Below are positions 38,901 to 51,875 of a DNA stretch of 64,000 nt, piece by piece (position 1 is the stretch's first letter; every line of letters starts with the position of its first letter). The stretch comes from Rotaria macrura (lineage: Eukaryota; Rotifera; Eurotatoria; Philodinida; Philodinidae). Under the pieces are notes generated by a model. That model was not told where the DNA came from. It saw only the letters and a list, made by a program, of their open reading frames with translations, and searched no databases. The stretch lies in assembly GCA_900239685.1 (NCBI GenBank), contig OENT01000824.1, positions 1 to 64,000 of the forward strand. Reading direction: 5' to 3'. The translations under genes and the position numbers were made by a program.

Positions 38901-41900
38901 ATTCATAGATCATTAGAAGATCAACGACAAACAACTATTGCTGAAGATCATAACGATGTATCGAATACAGTTGAATCTTCGTCGGATTCAGATGGTAAAC
39001 TAACATATTGCCCATTCGTAGTGTTGATAGAATGAATGAATGATGACTTATTTCTTCAAGGAAAAGCCATACGATGAAAGATCTGGAACTTGTTTTGCAT
39101 GTGAGATTTTCCTTCTTCTTGGAAATTATTCGTGCCTAAGAATAAAATATTCGAGTGAAACTTTCAAGAAAAATATGCTCGGATGTGCGTAATGAACAGT
39201 AAAATACGAAGTCGAAAATACTAAACGGTTAGTAAATGATTTTTCAGTATGAAAGCATTTTTTCAAAATTATGTTTTCATAATATACTCTAAGGATCTTT
39301 GTAAAGCAAAGCATAGAAATACAAAATAAAATTTGTTATAAAAACATAAATTTCATATCAAATTAATCTTGAACACCGAATTCTCGTCTATGTCTTTCAT
39401 GAGGATCGTAAGAACCAGTTTTGAATACGTTAATAATCAATATTGTATTAACTTCAATATCTTCGGTATAATCATGAAATAGCAGTATATACTGGATAGA
39501 TTGATCTTATTGAAAATATCTGTAGAATCTAAGTAGATAGTCCGAATAGAATAGTAAACATCTATGATTTATAAATCAATTTCGATAGGGCTTTTACATT
39601 AGAATCTGCTCATTGTACCAAAACTTTATTATTTATTCAATAGACTCTGATTTCATTGATGTTCCAATACCACCGAGATCTATCGAGCCAATTATTCTAC
39701 CACAAATTGTCATCGATGATAGTCATGATACAAGCGAAACAAGTCATCAAAGTAATAATCATAATACATCGTTTGAATTTATAGAACTGAACAGTGACGA
39801 TGATAATGAAAGCAGCCGTAATAGTACAGCTATTGAAGATATTAAAGTGTTTATCAGTAATGATAAAGATCAAACCCATATGGAAATTCAAGAGTCTTTA
39901 TTTTCTCAATCCGTAAATAGAGCATCATCGAAAGGAAAAAGAAAGATATTTTCAATCAATACTTTAAAATTTTAGGAAACACTGGATCAAATGCAAGTAG
40001 AATTAATCAATGATACTGCTGCTCACATGCAAACAGCTCGTGGTAATGAACGTTTAACAACAACATTGACAGATACCATGCATGAAGATACACAAGTAAT
40101 GAAAAACATACACAACCGAATTTTTATTGTTTTTCGCTGTTGTCCTTTGACATTGTTTGTTAGTATCTACTTCGTTTATTTGGCATCCCATATGTTATAA
40201 GTCCAACTGAAGCTGAAGCACAATGTGCTTATTTAGATTTATCAAATCAATGTGACGGTGTTATCACAGATGATAGTGATGTTTGGTTATTTGGTGCATC
40301 GCATGTCTATCGTCATTTTTTTCGTCAAAATCAACTAGTTGAATATTACGATGCAACAATAATCAAAAATCAATTAAGTATGTAGAAGTGTTCTAAAAAG
40401 CGATAGTAACAATTTAAAAATTGATTCTGCAATTCAGGTCTAGATCGAGAATCGATGATTGCTATTGGCATGATTGTTGGTTCGGATTATACGAAGGGTA
40501 TTCCCAATGCTGGTATAATGACAGCTTTAGAAATTCTACAAGAATTTCATGGAACATGTATGGAACGATTGGAAAAATTTCGGTAGCGATTATTTTTATT
40601 CTAGTGAATAATCGTTGTTGTTGTTCTACTTTCTTAGACGTTGGTGGAAAAAAGCCCAAGACCCAGATTTTACAACTCAGTCGAAAGTTCTGAAACGTTT
40701 GAAAAATTTAGAACTTTTTGAAGGTAAGATTTTAATTAAGACTTTAACCTACAGTTAAAGAACTCGATTTTCATTCGACGATATAGAAAATTGACAAAAA
40801 ATATAGGATAAAAAAAAACATGATATATCAAAGTTTTCAACAATAGTATTAGTATTTTAATGAAAAAAATCGTTTTCATTGTTATCGACAACACTTTATT
40901 GTCACTATCTATTAGTTTTTGTTTGAAAGAGTGTATCACATTATTCTGTCAGACTAAATCGGTTTTATTGAACTAGATTTTTTTTAAAGGCATCTTGTAC
41001 CTAAAAGATCAATGATTGAGAGTAATGCAACGTTTTAAGTTTGTTACTATGCTTGCACGCATCAGTCATTAGAACTATATACCAAAACATTTCAGTTGGT
41101 AAGATAAGAACACATTGTTTCCAAATCTAATATTCGATGCAACCTTTCTGACAATGCCATATATAGGATTGTCGGTTAGAGTATGTGTTGCTCCTTTCAG
41201 ATTTAACCTATCTTAAAAATTTGATGTCCTATCAATGTACTTGGAAACTATACGTCAGAAAAATGGGGCATAATAATCTCTTACAAGAAAAAAACTTAGC
41301 AATATTTGAGTTCGTTGTGTATTTCACTTTTCAAAATATTGTGGATACGACCGAGTGGCAAATATGAGAGACGAGTCAGTTGCTTCGTTGACGACTAATC
41401 ATAAAATCGTACATCCCGTGCTTGTGTCACATGGGTACTCACGTTTAACAGTCTATTGATATTTTTTATGCATATTTATGATCTAGCTTATTTTCCTACT
41501 AATGTTCTAGCTTATTTTCCTACTAATGTTTCCGTTTCATAATATATGAAAGATAATTGTTATCCTCTGCACTAGTGCATTGGTTTCAAGTGAAACTTTC
41601 CCGAAAAAAAAACAGAAAAACTTGATTCTCTTCAACCGGGACTTGATTTAAATTAAAATAAATGTGAAAACTTCGGACTTATGTCCGAGAGTTATGTGTA
41701 CTTCAAAAAGTGAATGAGACAAATCAGTCATTCTAGAACGTGTACACGGATGAAGTATCTTGGTAAACCTTTTTGGGAAACTCCAAAACTACTGATCATC
41801 TCAGACATATCTAGGCAATTTTGTTTCTAGATGCAGTCCTTGTGCATTGGAGACCTTTTTGCAGCTAATGTTTTGTTAGAAAGCTGCGATTTAGTTCAAA

Positions 41901-43273
41901 ACTAATATCAGATTCTGAATCAGCGTTAAAAACTGAGTCGATTTATATACGTTGTGGATAATTCTGAGAAAAAAGTTTTTATTTTTAAAATCCCTGTACC
42001 ACCCCTCAGGGATGGTTTGGTCAATATTAATATCTATTGACTTCGGGTTTTTACCTTTCGATAGTCCTTTTAAATAGCTACAGAACCAGGTATTTGGTAA
42101 ATCCCAACACTACTGTTCAACTGAGACATATCAAGACAATTTAGTTTCGGGATGCAGTTTTTGTTTATTTCGAGACCTTTTTTTTNNNNNNNNNNNNNNN
42201 NNNNNNNNNNNNNNNNNNNNNNNNNNNNNNNNNNNNNNNNNNNNNNNNNNNNNNNNNNNNNNNNNNNNNNNNNNNNNNNNNNNNNNNNNNNNNNNNNNNN
42301 NNNNNNNNNNNNNNNNNNNNNNNNNNNNNNNNNNNNNNTAAACGGCCGCACGGCCGGACACACTGACCGATTCTAGAGTGTACTCACTTTTTGAGTACAC
42401 AAAAAAGACAACTATTCCCTTCCATTGAAAATTGGATTTTAAAGTAAAATTTTTTGTTCTACACATCGAGATCTATTTTTCTTGAAAATTTCATTTCTTC
42501 TTCAAATATGAATACTTACATCGGACTAGGAAATCCAATTTGTTCGAATGCATGATTCATGGTATTCTTTTTCAATCAGAGTAAAACGTATCTTTCATAA
42601 CAAGAATAAACAACGATCGATTTCTATTCAGGTTTTCCAAATAAAGCTGTTTATGAAGCTTACAATACTCCGAAAATTGATGATGGCCAATCAAACTTTA
42701 CATGGGCTATGCCTCAACTTGAATTAATTCGAGAGTAATCTAATGAAAAGAAGAAAAATGAAAACCCGTTTTTCCCCATCGTATTCATCAATCCATTTCT
42801 TTTAGATTCATTGGAAGTAAACTTAAATGGAATCGAGAAAAAATTGATGAGATGATACTGCCAGTTATCAAACGAATGAATTCCAAAGAAGTTTGTTTTT
42901 ATCTATATCTTGTTTTTTGTTTACTATGGTTCATTGTAAATTTTAGGTTCAATCTCGTATTGATTCCTTCTTTGCACCACTTCTATTTGAAGGAACTTCA
43001 AATCAATTTAAAAAGAACACCCGTTTAAAATCTGCGCTTGATCTACTAAAAGAGAAAACTCAAGAAGCCAAAGAACATAACTACGAATTAAATCTCTCCG
43101 ACGATGATAATACTCCTATTCCAGAACGAAACGTATCGAAACCAAGAAAACGAACTAAACGAACAAAACTAATGAACAATGTCTTAGATAGTGTTGAAAA
43201 AACTAAACGACGATCAAAGAAGAAGAAGAAACCTGCTAGTTCTCCAATGTTATCCGAGGATGAAATTATTTAG
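35975..43273 (+). CDS. ERCC5: XPG/ERCC5 (Rad2) structure-specific endonuclease
   Basis: Cuts 3' of the damage bubble in nucleotide excision repair. Seventeen exons: 35975-36065, 36135-36295, 36351-36465, 37705-37804, 37870-38005, 38062-38124, 38183-38239, 38289-38394, 38467-38994, 39644-39912, 39976-40095, 40164-40377, 40438-40582, 40638-40723, 42632-42734, 42806-42890, 42947-43273; 901 aa. The N-nuclease region starts [11 protein letters not shown] with [12 protein letters not shown] and [11 protein letters not shown]. An acidic spacer of about 500 aa follows, its start bearing [14 protein letters not shown] as in XPG. The I-nuclease region has [21 protein letters not shown] and [12 protein letters not shown], with the metal-binding acidic residues present. 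The PCNA-binding motif QSRIDSFF is near 795, then a basic KRRSKKKKK tail. The spacer separates it from FEN1 and EXO1. Intron 2 appears to end in TG. AATAAA at 43366-43371. Confidence 0.95.
41483..41530. repeat. 24-bp perfect tandem duplication
   Basis: Unit CTAGCTTATTTTCCTACTAATGTT (24 bp, starts CTAGCTTATT, ends CTACTAATGTT) occurs twice head to tail inside the long XPG intron. Confidence 0.9.
41775..42183. repeat. Two diverged direct repeats next to the gap
   Basis: Copy 1 at 41775-41860 and copy 2 at about 42094-42183 share AAAACTACTGATCA/AACACTACTGTTCA, GAGACATATC or its variant, CAATTTxGTTTC, GATGCAGT and GAGACCTTTTT. Spacing is about 320 bp. Copy 2 runs straight into the run of N, so more copies may be hidden. 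Confidence 0.65.
42186..42338. other. Assembly gap (153 N)
   Basis: Run of N inside the intron between XPG exons 14 and 15. The flanking exons join in frame, so the gap need not affect coding. Confidence 0.99.
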
Positions 43274-43377
43274 CTTTTGTTTTTTATTCTAGTATTCAAA
43301 GAAGAATTTATTTTTGTAGATAAACGAAGAAAAAAACAGTCACTGTTAAAAGTCTTTTCTCATCAAATAAATGAATA

Positions 43378-43806
43378 TTAATAAAGAATAGTGTCATAGT
43401 ACGAAGGTGGAGAAGATAATCGACGACATTGATGACACACACTATGATTTGAATTCATCGATAGGCTGGTTCCTGTTGTATGTATTGATTCAAGATAACC
43501 ATCAGAATTGATTGTTTCGTATGAACAACTATTATTGATTGATAAATCTTTTTGTACAATTACCAGAAATTTATTTGTTAATATTGTTCGTTGATAGTAA
43601 AATTGAATCCATACGAATAGTAGAGTGAGAACGATGGTAATGAGAAAGAAAATTAAACAACTAATAATTAGCAGATGAAAACTATGCTGCTGTTGTCGAC
43701 TCATTGAACAAGTTAATCGCAGAAAAATTTCCGTATCCAATACATCCGATGGAAGTAGAGGTGGAGGCGAAAGTGTGAAGGGTGGCGGTGGTGGAAGATT
43801 AAACAT
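43378..43806 (-). CDS. Small proline-rich single-span membrane protein
   Basis: Unspliced 142-codon frame with ATG at 43806-43804. Residues 1-20 are Pro-rich (LPPPPPFTLSPPPLLP). About 43-70 is one strong hydrophobic segment (LLIISCLIFFLITIVLTLLF) followed by a polar tail. The C-terminus has CHQCRR and a PPSY motif (SSPPSYYDTILY), the PPxY type bound by WW domains of NEDD4-like ligases. There is no cleavable signal, so the topology is probably a type III or signal-anchor membrane protein. I do not recognise the family. Its 3' end faces the XPG 3' end 104 bp away. Codon use resembles neighbouring genes; a chance frame is not fully excluded. Confidence 0.55.
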   Translation of the reverse strand: MFNLPPPPPFTLSPPPLLPSDVLDTEIFLRLTCSMSRQQQHSFHLLIISCLIFFLITIVLTLLFVWIQFYYQRTILTNKFLVIVQKDLSINNSCSYETINSDGYLESIHTTGTSLSMNSNHSVCHQCRRLSSPPSYYDTILY

Positions 43807-46014
43807 CGCTATCGTATTTTATATGATGAAATAGAACTATCGTAGAATATTTATAGCACTGTTACATATGTATTCAACTGGTACGAGAGCAATCAATGGA
43901 TTGATTAGATTCGCCTATCTATCAATAACATATATATATATTCATATGAATACATGTCGTTCATCATGTTCATTTTTATCCGTAACCAATTTAATAGTAT
44001 ACAACAGGTTAAAACGATAAGAATAATTATCGTCATTAACATATTCACGTGAAGGTAAGAAAAGAAAACGATCGATTGTAAAATACATGCTATAAATTCA
44101 TCGTACAAGTTCTTCTCTTAAAGTCATAAATGTGCAATATAGCTCTTTTTTTTCTTCATAGATGCAAATAGATTACATCACCATCATCATCATCATCGAT
44201 ATCGATGTATGCTTTATTTGACGTTTATTAAAAATCCATTTATTCGAAATGATTTCGTACAAACAAAAAGAGATCTGTTCCATATGAACCGAAGTGTTTT
44301 GCATAAAATGCTACAAATTTAATATCTATATCAATAGAAATATTTATCAAATACCTACAATGTCATATTTCAATGACAAACTGCGATGGAAGCGTTCATG
44401 AAGTAGAAAAAAAAATCTGCTTGAAAGATTGACTGTTGTTTTCGATGGCACGAATACTAGAGGTCAGTCAGAAATCTGAGTTGGATTCTGTCGGATTTCA
44501 ATAGCATTTCGTAGCTACCATAGACGCTTCCATACAATCAGATTGGACGGCTATCGAATTCAGTGAGATTCAATTATCTGAATGATTCTCCTCGGTACTT
44601 CAGTGACAGATGAAGGTTGAATGGCACAGTCAAAATTTCAGTACTGATAAAAACAGGTATTCTTGTTCTAAAATATTTTTTATATAGCAACTCGAAAGAT
44701 TGATTCACGCAGAATAAAATTAGAAAGATAGAGCTGATTCAAACTATGCTATTCTAGGTATCCATCAATGTTGTAAAACGTGGTAAATCTATAGACCATT
44801 TAGAGAAGTGAGCGTTGGTTGAGACGAATTCCCAAGCAGACAACCATTTGGAAAAAGGCGTTTGAATGTTCTACCGGAATTTTCATATAATTCATAGCTC
44901 TTGATCACAGCGACACGACTTTTCTTCAAATACTCACTTTTCGATAGTTCATCATCTCAACTTAGAACCTATTGAACCGCATAGATAAGGGTGTTGTCTC
45001 AGATCTGTAGCTTTCACAATTCATGATCTTGCTCGAGTGAACTTCGTTCTTCTCTCTCTTTATCATTCAGCCCTTAAAAGAATACGATAACTCGTTGAGG
45101 CTATTGTTCGACAATGATTCACTGTCACCCTAAATGATTACTATCGAGCATCTAATGCTAATTTTCAGTTTTATCAACTGTCGTTACAAGTTATTTTCTT
45201 GAAAATTAAAATAGTTTCTTGACAAGAAAGATTTAGCCATCGTTTTATAACAAGATCAGTTTCATAAGAATACTTCTTTATTTATCTAGTAAAACGAGTC
45301 ATCATTGTTTGAAGTAGTAAAATACTTAACTTTCGAAATCGGTTGACGATATGATCAATACTTTCTATATATATATAGCTACATAGGTTCAAATTTGACA
45401 GGTTCATGATACAATACAACATATTCGTACGTCATTCAAATCTAGTCATTATTATGCTAGACAAATAGAGACATCTCTCTTACATTAATTCATATAATTC
45501 TCATACGATAAACATGCTGTAGTTGCTAACAAAGTTTTGTCTAGAAATGCTTAATTGTCATAGTTTTTCCAAACAAAAATTTATTTTCGTAGTTCAGTAT
45601 GAAAAATAAAATGTCAATTGCGTTTATAATTAGTCTATTCTAAATAGCCAATTGAAATATTTAGAACTAAACACCAGCAGCTGATGTGGACTGTTTCGTT
45701 ATATTTTTTCACGTTTCATTTTTCTTCGCAGTTGAAGTATATGTACTACAGCGTGAGTATATTTACATGTGCACACGATTTTCTCTTGAATAAGTCTTTG
45801 TTGTATTTGTTTATTGTCGAAGTCAACAATATTTATCATATAGATACTTATTAATTTTGAACAACACAAGAAATATTCTTCGTTGAATATTTTAGATTTG
45901 TATAGTCGTAGTTTATTTTCCTTCTTTTTTTGTGTTGTTTTATTCCTCATTTTCTTGTTCATATTCATTCAATCTTGTCTTTCATCACTTTTTTTCCTTT
46001 TCCTTGCTATTACG
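43807..46014. other. Intergenic, membrane-protein gene to CSDE1
   Basis: About 2.2 kb AT-rich sequence with a short TA run near 45368. It should hold the promoters of the leftward small membrane protein and rightward CSDE1. A 67-codon hydrophobic frame at 43905-44108 (-) has no support beyond being open. Confidence 0.55.
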
Positions 46015-49000
46015 ATGACATCTGTACCCACTGAATTATATCATCATCAAGGTAAGAGAAAAAACATGTCTAGCACGAAAAACAAAGTTTCCCCTTTTTT
46101 TTCGTATCAACTAGATCATTATCAACGTGGAACGAATAGTAAATTATTGACAACATCGATGAATACTATAAACACAAATGATGATATGATTTCAATAAAA
46201 GCACAACGTGAATTGGGCATTATTGAAAAACTTTGTTCAACTTATGGTTTCGTCTATTGTTGCCATCGTGATGGTCGTTATTTTTTTCACTTCAGTGAAT
46301 ATAAAAATGATATTCATCAAGCTAAAATAGGAGGTAAACGACATTGATTGAAATTGTGCAAATATTAATTTGTGATAAAAATAACATATAATTAGATGTT
46401 GTCGAATTTGAAACAACGATCGATAAACGTAAGAAGAAGCCAGTTGCTGTTAATATTTTACCTGCTAGTCCAGAAATTATTGGTGAAAATCGTGTTGAAG
46501 GCACTATTGCAGTAGTTGCACGACAACAACCACTAGCACCTAATGGCGTAATGAGAAAATTTTTCTTCTTGTTCAAACATTTAACTGTTTTTTTAACTAT
46601 GTAATGTTTTTAGTTTTCTCAATTTGATTTCATACCAGATGGTAAAGTAACCTATGTAAAAAAAGGTGAAACATACTTCTTGCCGTATGGTCTTGGTGAT
46701 GTTCAAGATGCAACTGTTCCAGTAAAAGTTGGAGATCGAGTTAGTATTTGTTAATTAAAATTTATCATTTACGAGAAATACTTTCCTGTTCAAGGTCTCA
46801 TTTCGTGTCGGTCAAGATCGTCGTACAAATCAATTTTTTGCAAGAAATGTTGCACTTATTGATAAGCCTCCTATTCCGGCAGCACCAGCGCCAACGAAAC
46901 GTTATCGTGGCGTCATATCAACCATGAAAGACAGTTTTGGTTTTATTGAACGTGAAGATGCTCTTAAAGAAATTTTCTTTCATATAACCGAATTGGGACC
47001 TGATGTTACAATAAACACAGTTCAGCCAGGTGTAGAAGTTGAATTCGATATTCAAGATCGACATGTATGTTGTTAGAATGAACTTTTCCTAATGTTTAAG
47101 TTATAATCAAAAGAAAATCATTTTTGAATAATTCTTCTAATACTGTAAAATAACTTGGAAGAATCAAACAAGTTGTTCTTTTTCTCTTCAAAGTGCTGCC
47201 ATCTTAAGACTTTTTCTATGAACACTACTAGAGTTGCAACTCAAACTACATTGTTAGTTTCAGCATTCTATGAAGTCGTCGCCTAAATATGTAGTAGATT
47301 TCTAAAAATCAAATCGAGTTTTTTTGAAGCTTACTATTTCAAATAACATGCAATTTTCAATCAAAAAAAGCATCGCCCATATTTCCTGAAGATTTTCCTT
47401 GAAGAGTAATTTACATAATCATGCATTCAACCATGATTCTATAATAAACGTTCACATTTTAAAATTTATCAATATTGGATTACCGGAATTCCGGCAAAGA
47501 TTCATTTAGCCAAGAACTCTGTAATCTCTAAGTTTATATGATAGAGAACTTTATTCACTCTATCTATGAAAACCTGTATTTATAATATAATTAAGCTTTT
47601 TTGCGCCATTTGATCCACACGAAGTACTTACTATTACATGTCTAGTTATATTGATAAAGATTAATATTGAAATTCAACTAATCCTAATTTTGCTTTAGAA
47701 TAAAGAAGTTGCTTGCAATATAATTATTTTGCCGAAAGGTACTGTTGAATTTGATGAAATTGATAAAACATCTTATATTGGTCGGATATTACAACCATTA
47801 CAAAATAAAATAAAAAAATCAGATAATGCATTAACAGGTCGTTTACTTTATGATTCAATAGACAAGTAAGAAATAACTATTGCTTTTTTTTATTCTACAC
47901 TAAGTTTTCTATTGAAATATTTTGAACGATAGACAAATGTCAGAATTACCATTTGGCGAACGAGACCGTTGTGGTTTATATACATTGCTTGAAAATGATA
48001 TTGTACAATTTGTTATTGCTAAAGATAAACGGGATGGTATGATGCGTGCAACACAAATATCTTTAGTGGATCAAAGTTTTCTTAAATCAAAAGAACAACG
48101 ACAAACGGTAAAAGTTTTTCTATTTGTTTTTATGTGCATGATATTGCCTTTCAAAAGAAAAGCAATCATTCATTATTGTTTTCCATTATTTAGGGTATTG
48201 TTATTAAATTAGATAGTACAACAGGTGGTCAGATTAAATGTTTATCATCAGATCAAATTGTATCGTTTCGATTTAGCGAAGTTATGAAAGATAATTTTCA
48301 AATGACTGAAGGCGATCCATTAGAATTTACATTAGCATCGAATTCAAATAATGGGGTCTGTGTAAAATATTTATCGAATATGGTAAATTGATCTTTCTGC
48401 GTACTTATATAGGATATGCCTCAAGCCATTCGAATTAAATTGATATCAAAAGATAATTTAATGCATACAAATGGTCATGAATTACGATTGATGGGCGTTG
48501 TTGACCGTGATGCTAATGATGGACGATTAGGTTTGGATAACTAATAACGAGGAATTTCTTTATTGAGCATTTTAATCTAGAGCGAACCAATCGTTCTAAT
48601 GATCAATCCGAAGGTAAACAACAGCAAACAAACGGTAGTGATGTACTGCCAACATCTCTCACTCGTCAACAAGAACCAGGTCTTATTCGATATGTATTTG
48701 AGGGCAACGAATGTACAATACCATACGTATCGGCCAATCTCAGTAATACATCAGCATTATATTGTGGAGATAAGGTAAGAATTCTGACTTCTGGAGTGCA
48801 TTAGAGAATATGCACCCCACGGGATCACTGATAACGTAGAAATAGGCGATAAACATGGCTAGATCAGTCTAATTCAATGCGTGGACAATGAGAACATCAA
48901 TGTTTCAAGAAGTTTGTGATCAGAAATAGTGTAATTCATTTGATGAACTCAGACATGATACCGATGACTATTATTGAAGTTGAAAATTAAAAAAATCATT

Positions 49001-50989
49001 TTTAAACGAGATAAATATTTCGTTCTCTATTCTTGTTATTACAAGTTACTAGTCAATAGTAATCGATAAAAACATAAATATTTCTCATTGAATCAAAAGA
49101 AAACATGACTATTCGCGTTAAAAGAGATTTGTATTACACGAACCAAATAAAGATAATCAATTATTTAAAGTCATAATCAAAAGGATAGATTATCAGACAT
49201 GAAATTGATCTTCATTAGTTAAATTGTCATACGTGAAAGTACCACAACCTCGATAGTTTCTAGATGTAAAAGAGGCTAATTGTTTGACAAACAGTTAGTA
49301 TTGGTCTACGTGACAAACGATGTTGAATGACTAAACACAATGTATAGTTTGTAATCAGTGATTTTGAAAGAAATGTTTTATATTTGAGCAAGATTTTGTT
49401 TCTTTTCTGAAACACAAAAAGTTCATTTGATTAAATACAATTTCTAATTTGAATATGAATATTGAATATCTCTAGAGCATATTATCGGTTCGACTAAAAC
49501 TATCAACATAGACTTGTAATTAATAGAATATGAATTTCGTTCACATTGTAACTTATGAAACTCTAATAACTAGAATTGACAGAATAACTAAATATTTTTT
49601 GAAAGAAAAGAAAAATGTATGCTCATATTAATCTGCTTAGGTTGAATTCAGTTTAACATCCGATAGTAAATCAGCTTTGACTATAACACTTATTGAACGA
49701 AATCGTGTTCATGGTTGGATAGCAATACTTCGTGAAGGAAAAGGTTTCATTGAACAAAGTAATACGACGGGAAGTATTGAACCAGTTGCATTCTCTATGA
49801 ATGCCTTTACGGGTGATAATGTACAAGTAGAACTAGGTGATGAAGTTGAATTCAGTTTACGAAAACAATCTGGCCGTTTAATAGCTGAAAATATTCTTAA
49901 AGTATCATCAACTATTAATAATTTTTATGTAAGTTAATTCTCTATGATTTCATTGAAAAGTGAAGAAATAAAAATGATTTTTATGACCTAGTCGACCCTA
50001 CCAACAGTTCATCGTGGTCGTGTTGTTGCTCCTGTTCGAATGATATCCAATGATGTATGCGAAATATTAGGTCGAATACAAAAGATAACTGATGAAGGCA
50101 TACCAGGTGAATGTTATACATATAGTATAACAGGTGTTAAAAACAAACGTGTTATTTTATTACCAAATGATTCAGTAACATTTTCGGTTGCTATTGGACT
50201 TGATTATTCAAGACGTGCTGTGAATATTGTGTTAGAAAATGAAACACGTAAAGGAAAAGTTGATACAGTTAAAGGACAAGTAATAGACCTTGTTTTTAGT
50301 TTATACGTAAACCAAAAACAAAAATTTCATTGGTATTTTTGTATTTCTAGTTTGGTTTTATTGATTTTGCATGTGAAGAAAATAAAAAAATCTTTTTCCA
50401 TAATTCAGAAGTCGAAGCTGGATTTGAATTACGTGCCGGTGATGAAGTTGAATTTTATGCTCAATACAATCTTAAAAGTGGTAAACCTTGTGCAAGTAAA
50501 TTACGTCGTGTTAAGTAAGTTTTCAATATGTAACCTCTCAATGATTATTTGTTTTTCTTTCCGAGTCTATGTACTTTAGTAAGAATCCAAGTGAATTGCG
50601 AATTCATACTTTAGTGTTGCGTAGCTATTACAAACCTTAAGTGCAGGAAATGATGATCGTCGAGTTTTAGAACTTTCTAAAGAGACAGATCTGTTACAAA
50701 AGCTTTCAAGTTATTCTAGAGAATGTATCTAAGTAGTTTTGAATGATGTCTTACATTTTATCAGCTTGGAAATTTTTCTCATTCAAATATAGCAATTATT
50801 TTCTTTTCAAGTAATCTTCAACGACCTGATCGATTGATTACAAAGCTGAAATCGATAAATTTCGATGAAAATACACGACAAAAATTAGTTGTTGTTCGAC
50901 AACCACGAAATGCTGATGAAAAATCAAAAGGTTTTACAAGTGTTCGTGTTGAACGTGCACCGGGTGTACTAGTAAAAGCACAAAATTAA
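46015..50989 (+). CDS. CSDE1: Cold shock domain protein E1 / UNR
   Basis: Cytoplasmic RNA-binding protein with repeated cold-shock domains that controls translation and mRNA decay. Thirteen exons: 46015-46333, 46396-46547, 46614-46739, 46795-47064, 47699-47865, 47933-48107, 48194-48355, 48413-48530, 48581-48774, 49641-49928, 49992-50279, 50351-50514, 50812-50989; 866 aa. Canonical cold-shock cores: GIIEKLCSTYGFVYC (about 66), YRGVISTMKDSFGFIE (about 235), HGWIAILREGKGFIEQ (about 584) and GKVDTVKGQFGFIDF (about 743, ending KIFFHNSEVE). Degenerate cold-shock-like units lie between, as in animal UNR. The C-terminus (LVVVRQPRNADEKSKGFTSVR) matches the SUZ-C-like end of CSDE1. The frame is open upstream of the chosen ATG but would add a hydrophobic leader, unlikely for this protein. 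AATAAA at 51001-51006. Confidence 0.93.
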
Positions 50990-51875
50990 AATTCTATCAA
51001 AATAAAACAAAGTCTTAACCAACCGAATCTCATTTTTTTTTCTAAAATTACACCCAGCAATAGACATTGTCATGTTTCCTTTTGTTTTTAGTACTGTTGA
51101 AACGTTAACTTTTTTTTCTTGTTTTCTTTTCTATCTCTTGGTTTGTTCTATGCATACAGTGACATCATGTCCTATTATTTTTCTTATTAGTAATCTATGT
51201 ACTTGGCCTTGTCCTTGTTTCATGACGTACAGTTCATTTGTCGTTTGTCTATCTACATGTGTGCAAATGTGAAATCAACAACATAGATGTGAGACAGTCA
51301 GAGTGAATAAGTCGAGATTTTTTTCTCTGTCTTACCATAAAAGCCAAAAAAATATCCAGGTCATAAAGTTCATGCATTGCAAAATTTGTTTATATAGATT
51401 AATTATAACAGGAAGTTGATCTCAACAGTATTGTCTTCAGTGTGATTATGCGTAGAAGAAGAAAAAAGCGCCCGAACATAGTACGCAGCTCATGCCGTGC
51501 AGTTTAGGAAGTCAGTGCAAAACATAAAGATGATAATGGATCCTGTAGTGTCAACAAATGCTCCAGTTTTTTTCTATGATTTAAAGAACAATGCCAATGC
51601 TCAATAGGTTTAGACAGTATCTCAATGACATTGATGGTATCATAATGAAACGTATCAAAAGAAAAAAGAATGAAAGATTAATATCATTGTTACTAATTAT
51701 AATTTATTAAATGATAATTTGATTAGAACTCAATATTTTCATATCGTTTTCTTGCAAAGAACAACAGAAATAAAATAAGAGATTTGAAAGACACAAAAGA
51801 CAAAGCTTGCTAATAAAATAGAATCACGAAAATAACATTCTTGCATATCGATAATTGTCTACTTTGGTTTTGTCG
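50990..51875. other. Convergent spacer CSDE1 / PAQR gene
   Basis: About 890 bp between two 3' ends. It holds AATAAA at 51001-51006 for CSDE1 and TTTATT at 51703-51708, a possible signal for the leftward gene. Nothing else seen. Confidence 0.6.

Larger units (their letters stand above)
41695..42401. mobile_element. Putative inverted-repeat DNA element in XPG intron
   Basis: The left end TGTGTACTTCAAAAAGTGA (41695-41713) and the inverted right end TGTGTACTCAAAAAGTGA (42401-42384) match at 18 of 19 positions with one gap. Inner pairs (TCTAGAACG and CTAGAATCG, then a GTGTxCxCGG-like stretch) extend the similarity. The interior carries two diverged direct copies of about 88 bp and a 153-base gap. 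There is no ORF. Target-site duplication is not clear. Confidence 0.5.

Noticed and set aside
35975..43273. FEN1, EXO1 or GEN1 instead of XPG
   Set aside because: The long acidic spacer between N and I nuclease regions, HEILTDMKE and the C-terminal QxxIxxFF plus basic tail are XPG-specific.
43905..44108. 67-codon hydrophobic frame on the minus strand
   Set aside because: AT-rich chance frames are often hydrophobic. No homology, and no second feature supports it.
45883..46014. Upstream in-frame extension of CSDE1 with a signal-like leader
   Set aside because: CSDE1 is cytoplasmic. The extension is T-rich 5' sequence that merely lacks stops.
46052..46076. Mini-intron in CSDE1 exon 1 (GTAAGA...CTAG)
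   Set aside because: About 25 nt is too short against the 45-75 nt norm, and the frame is open without removing it.
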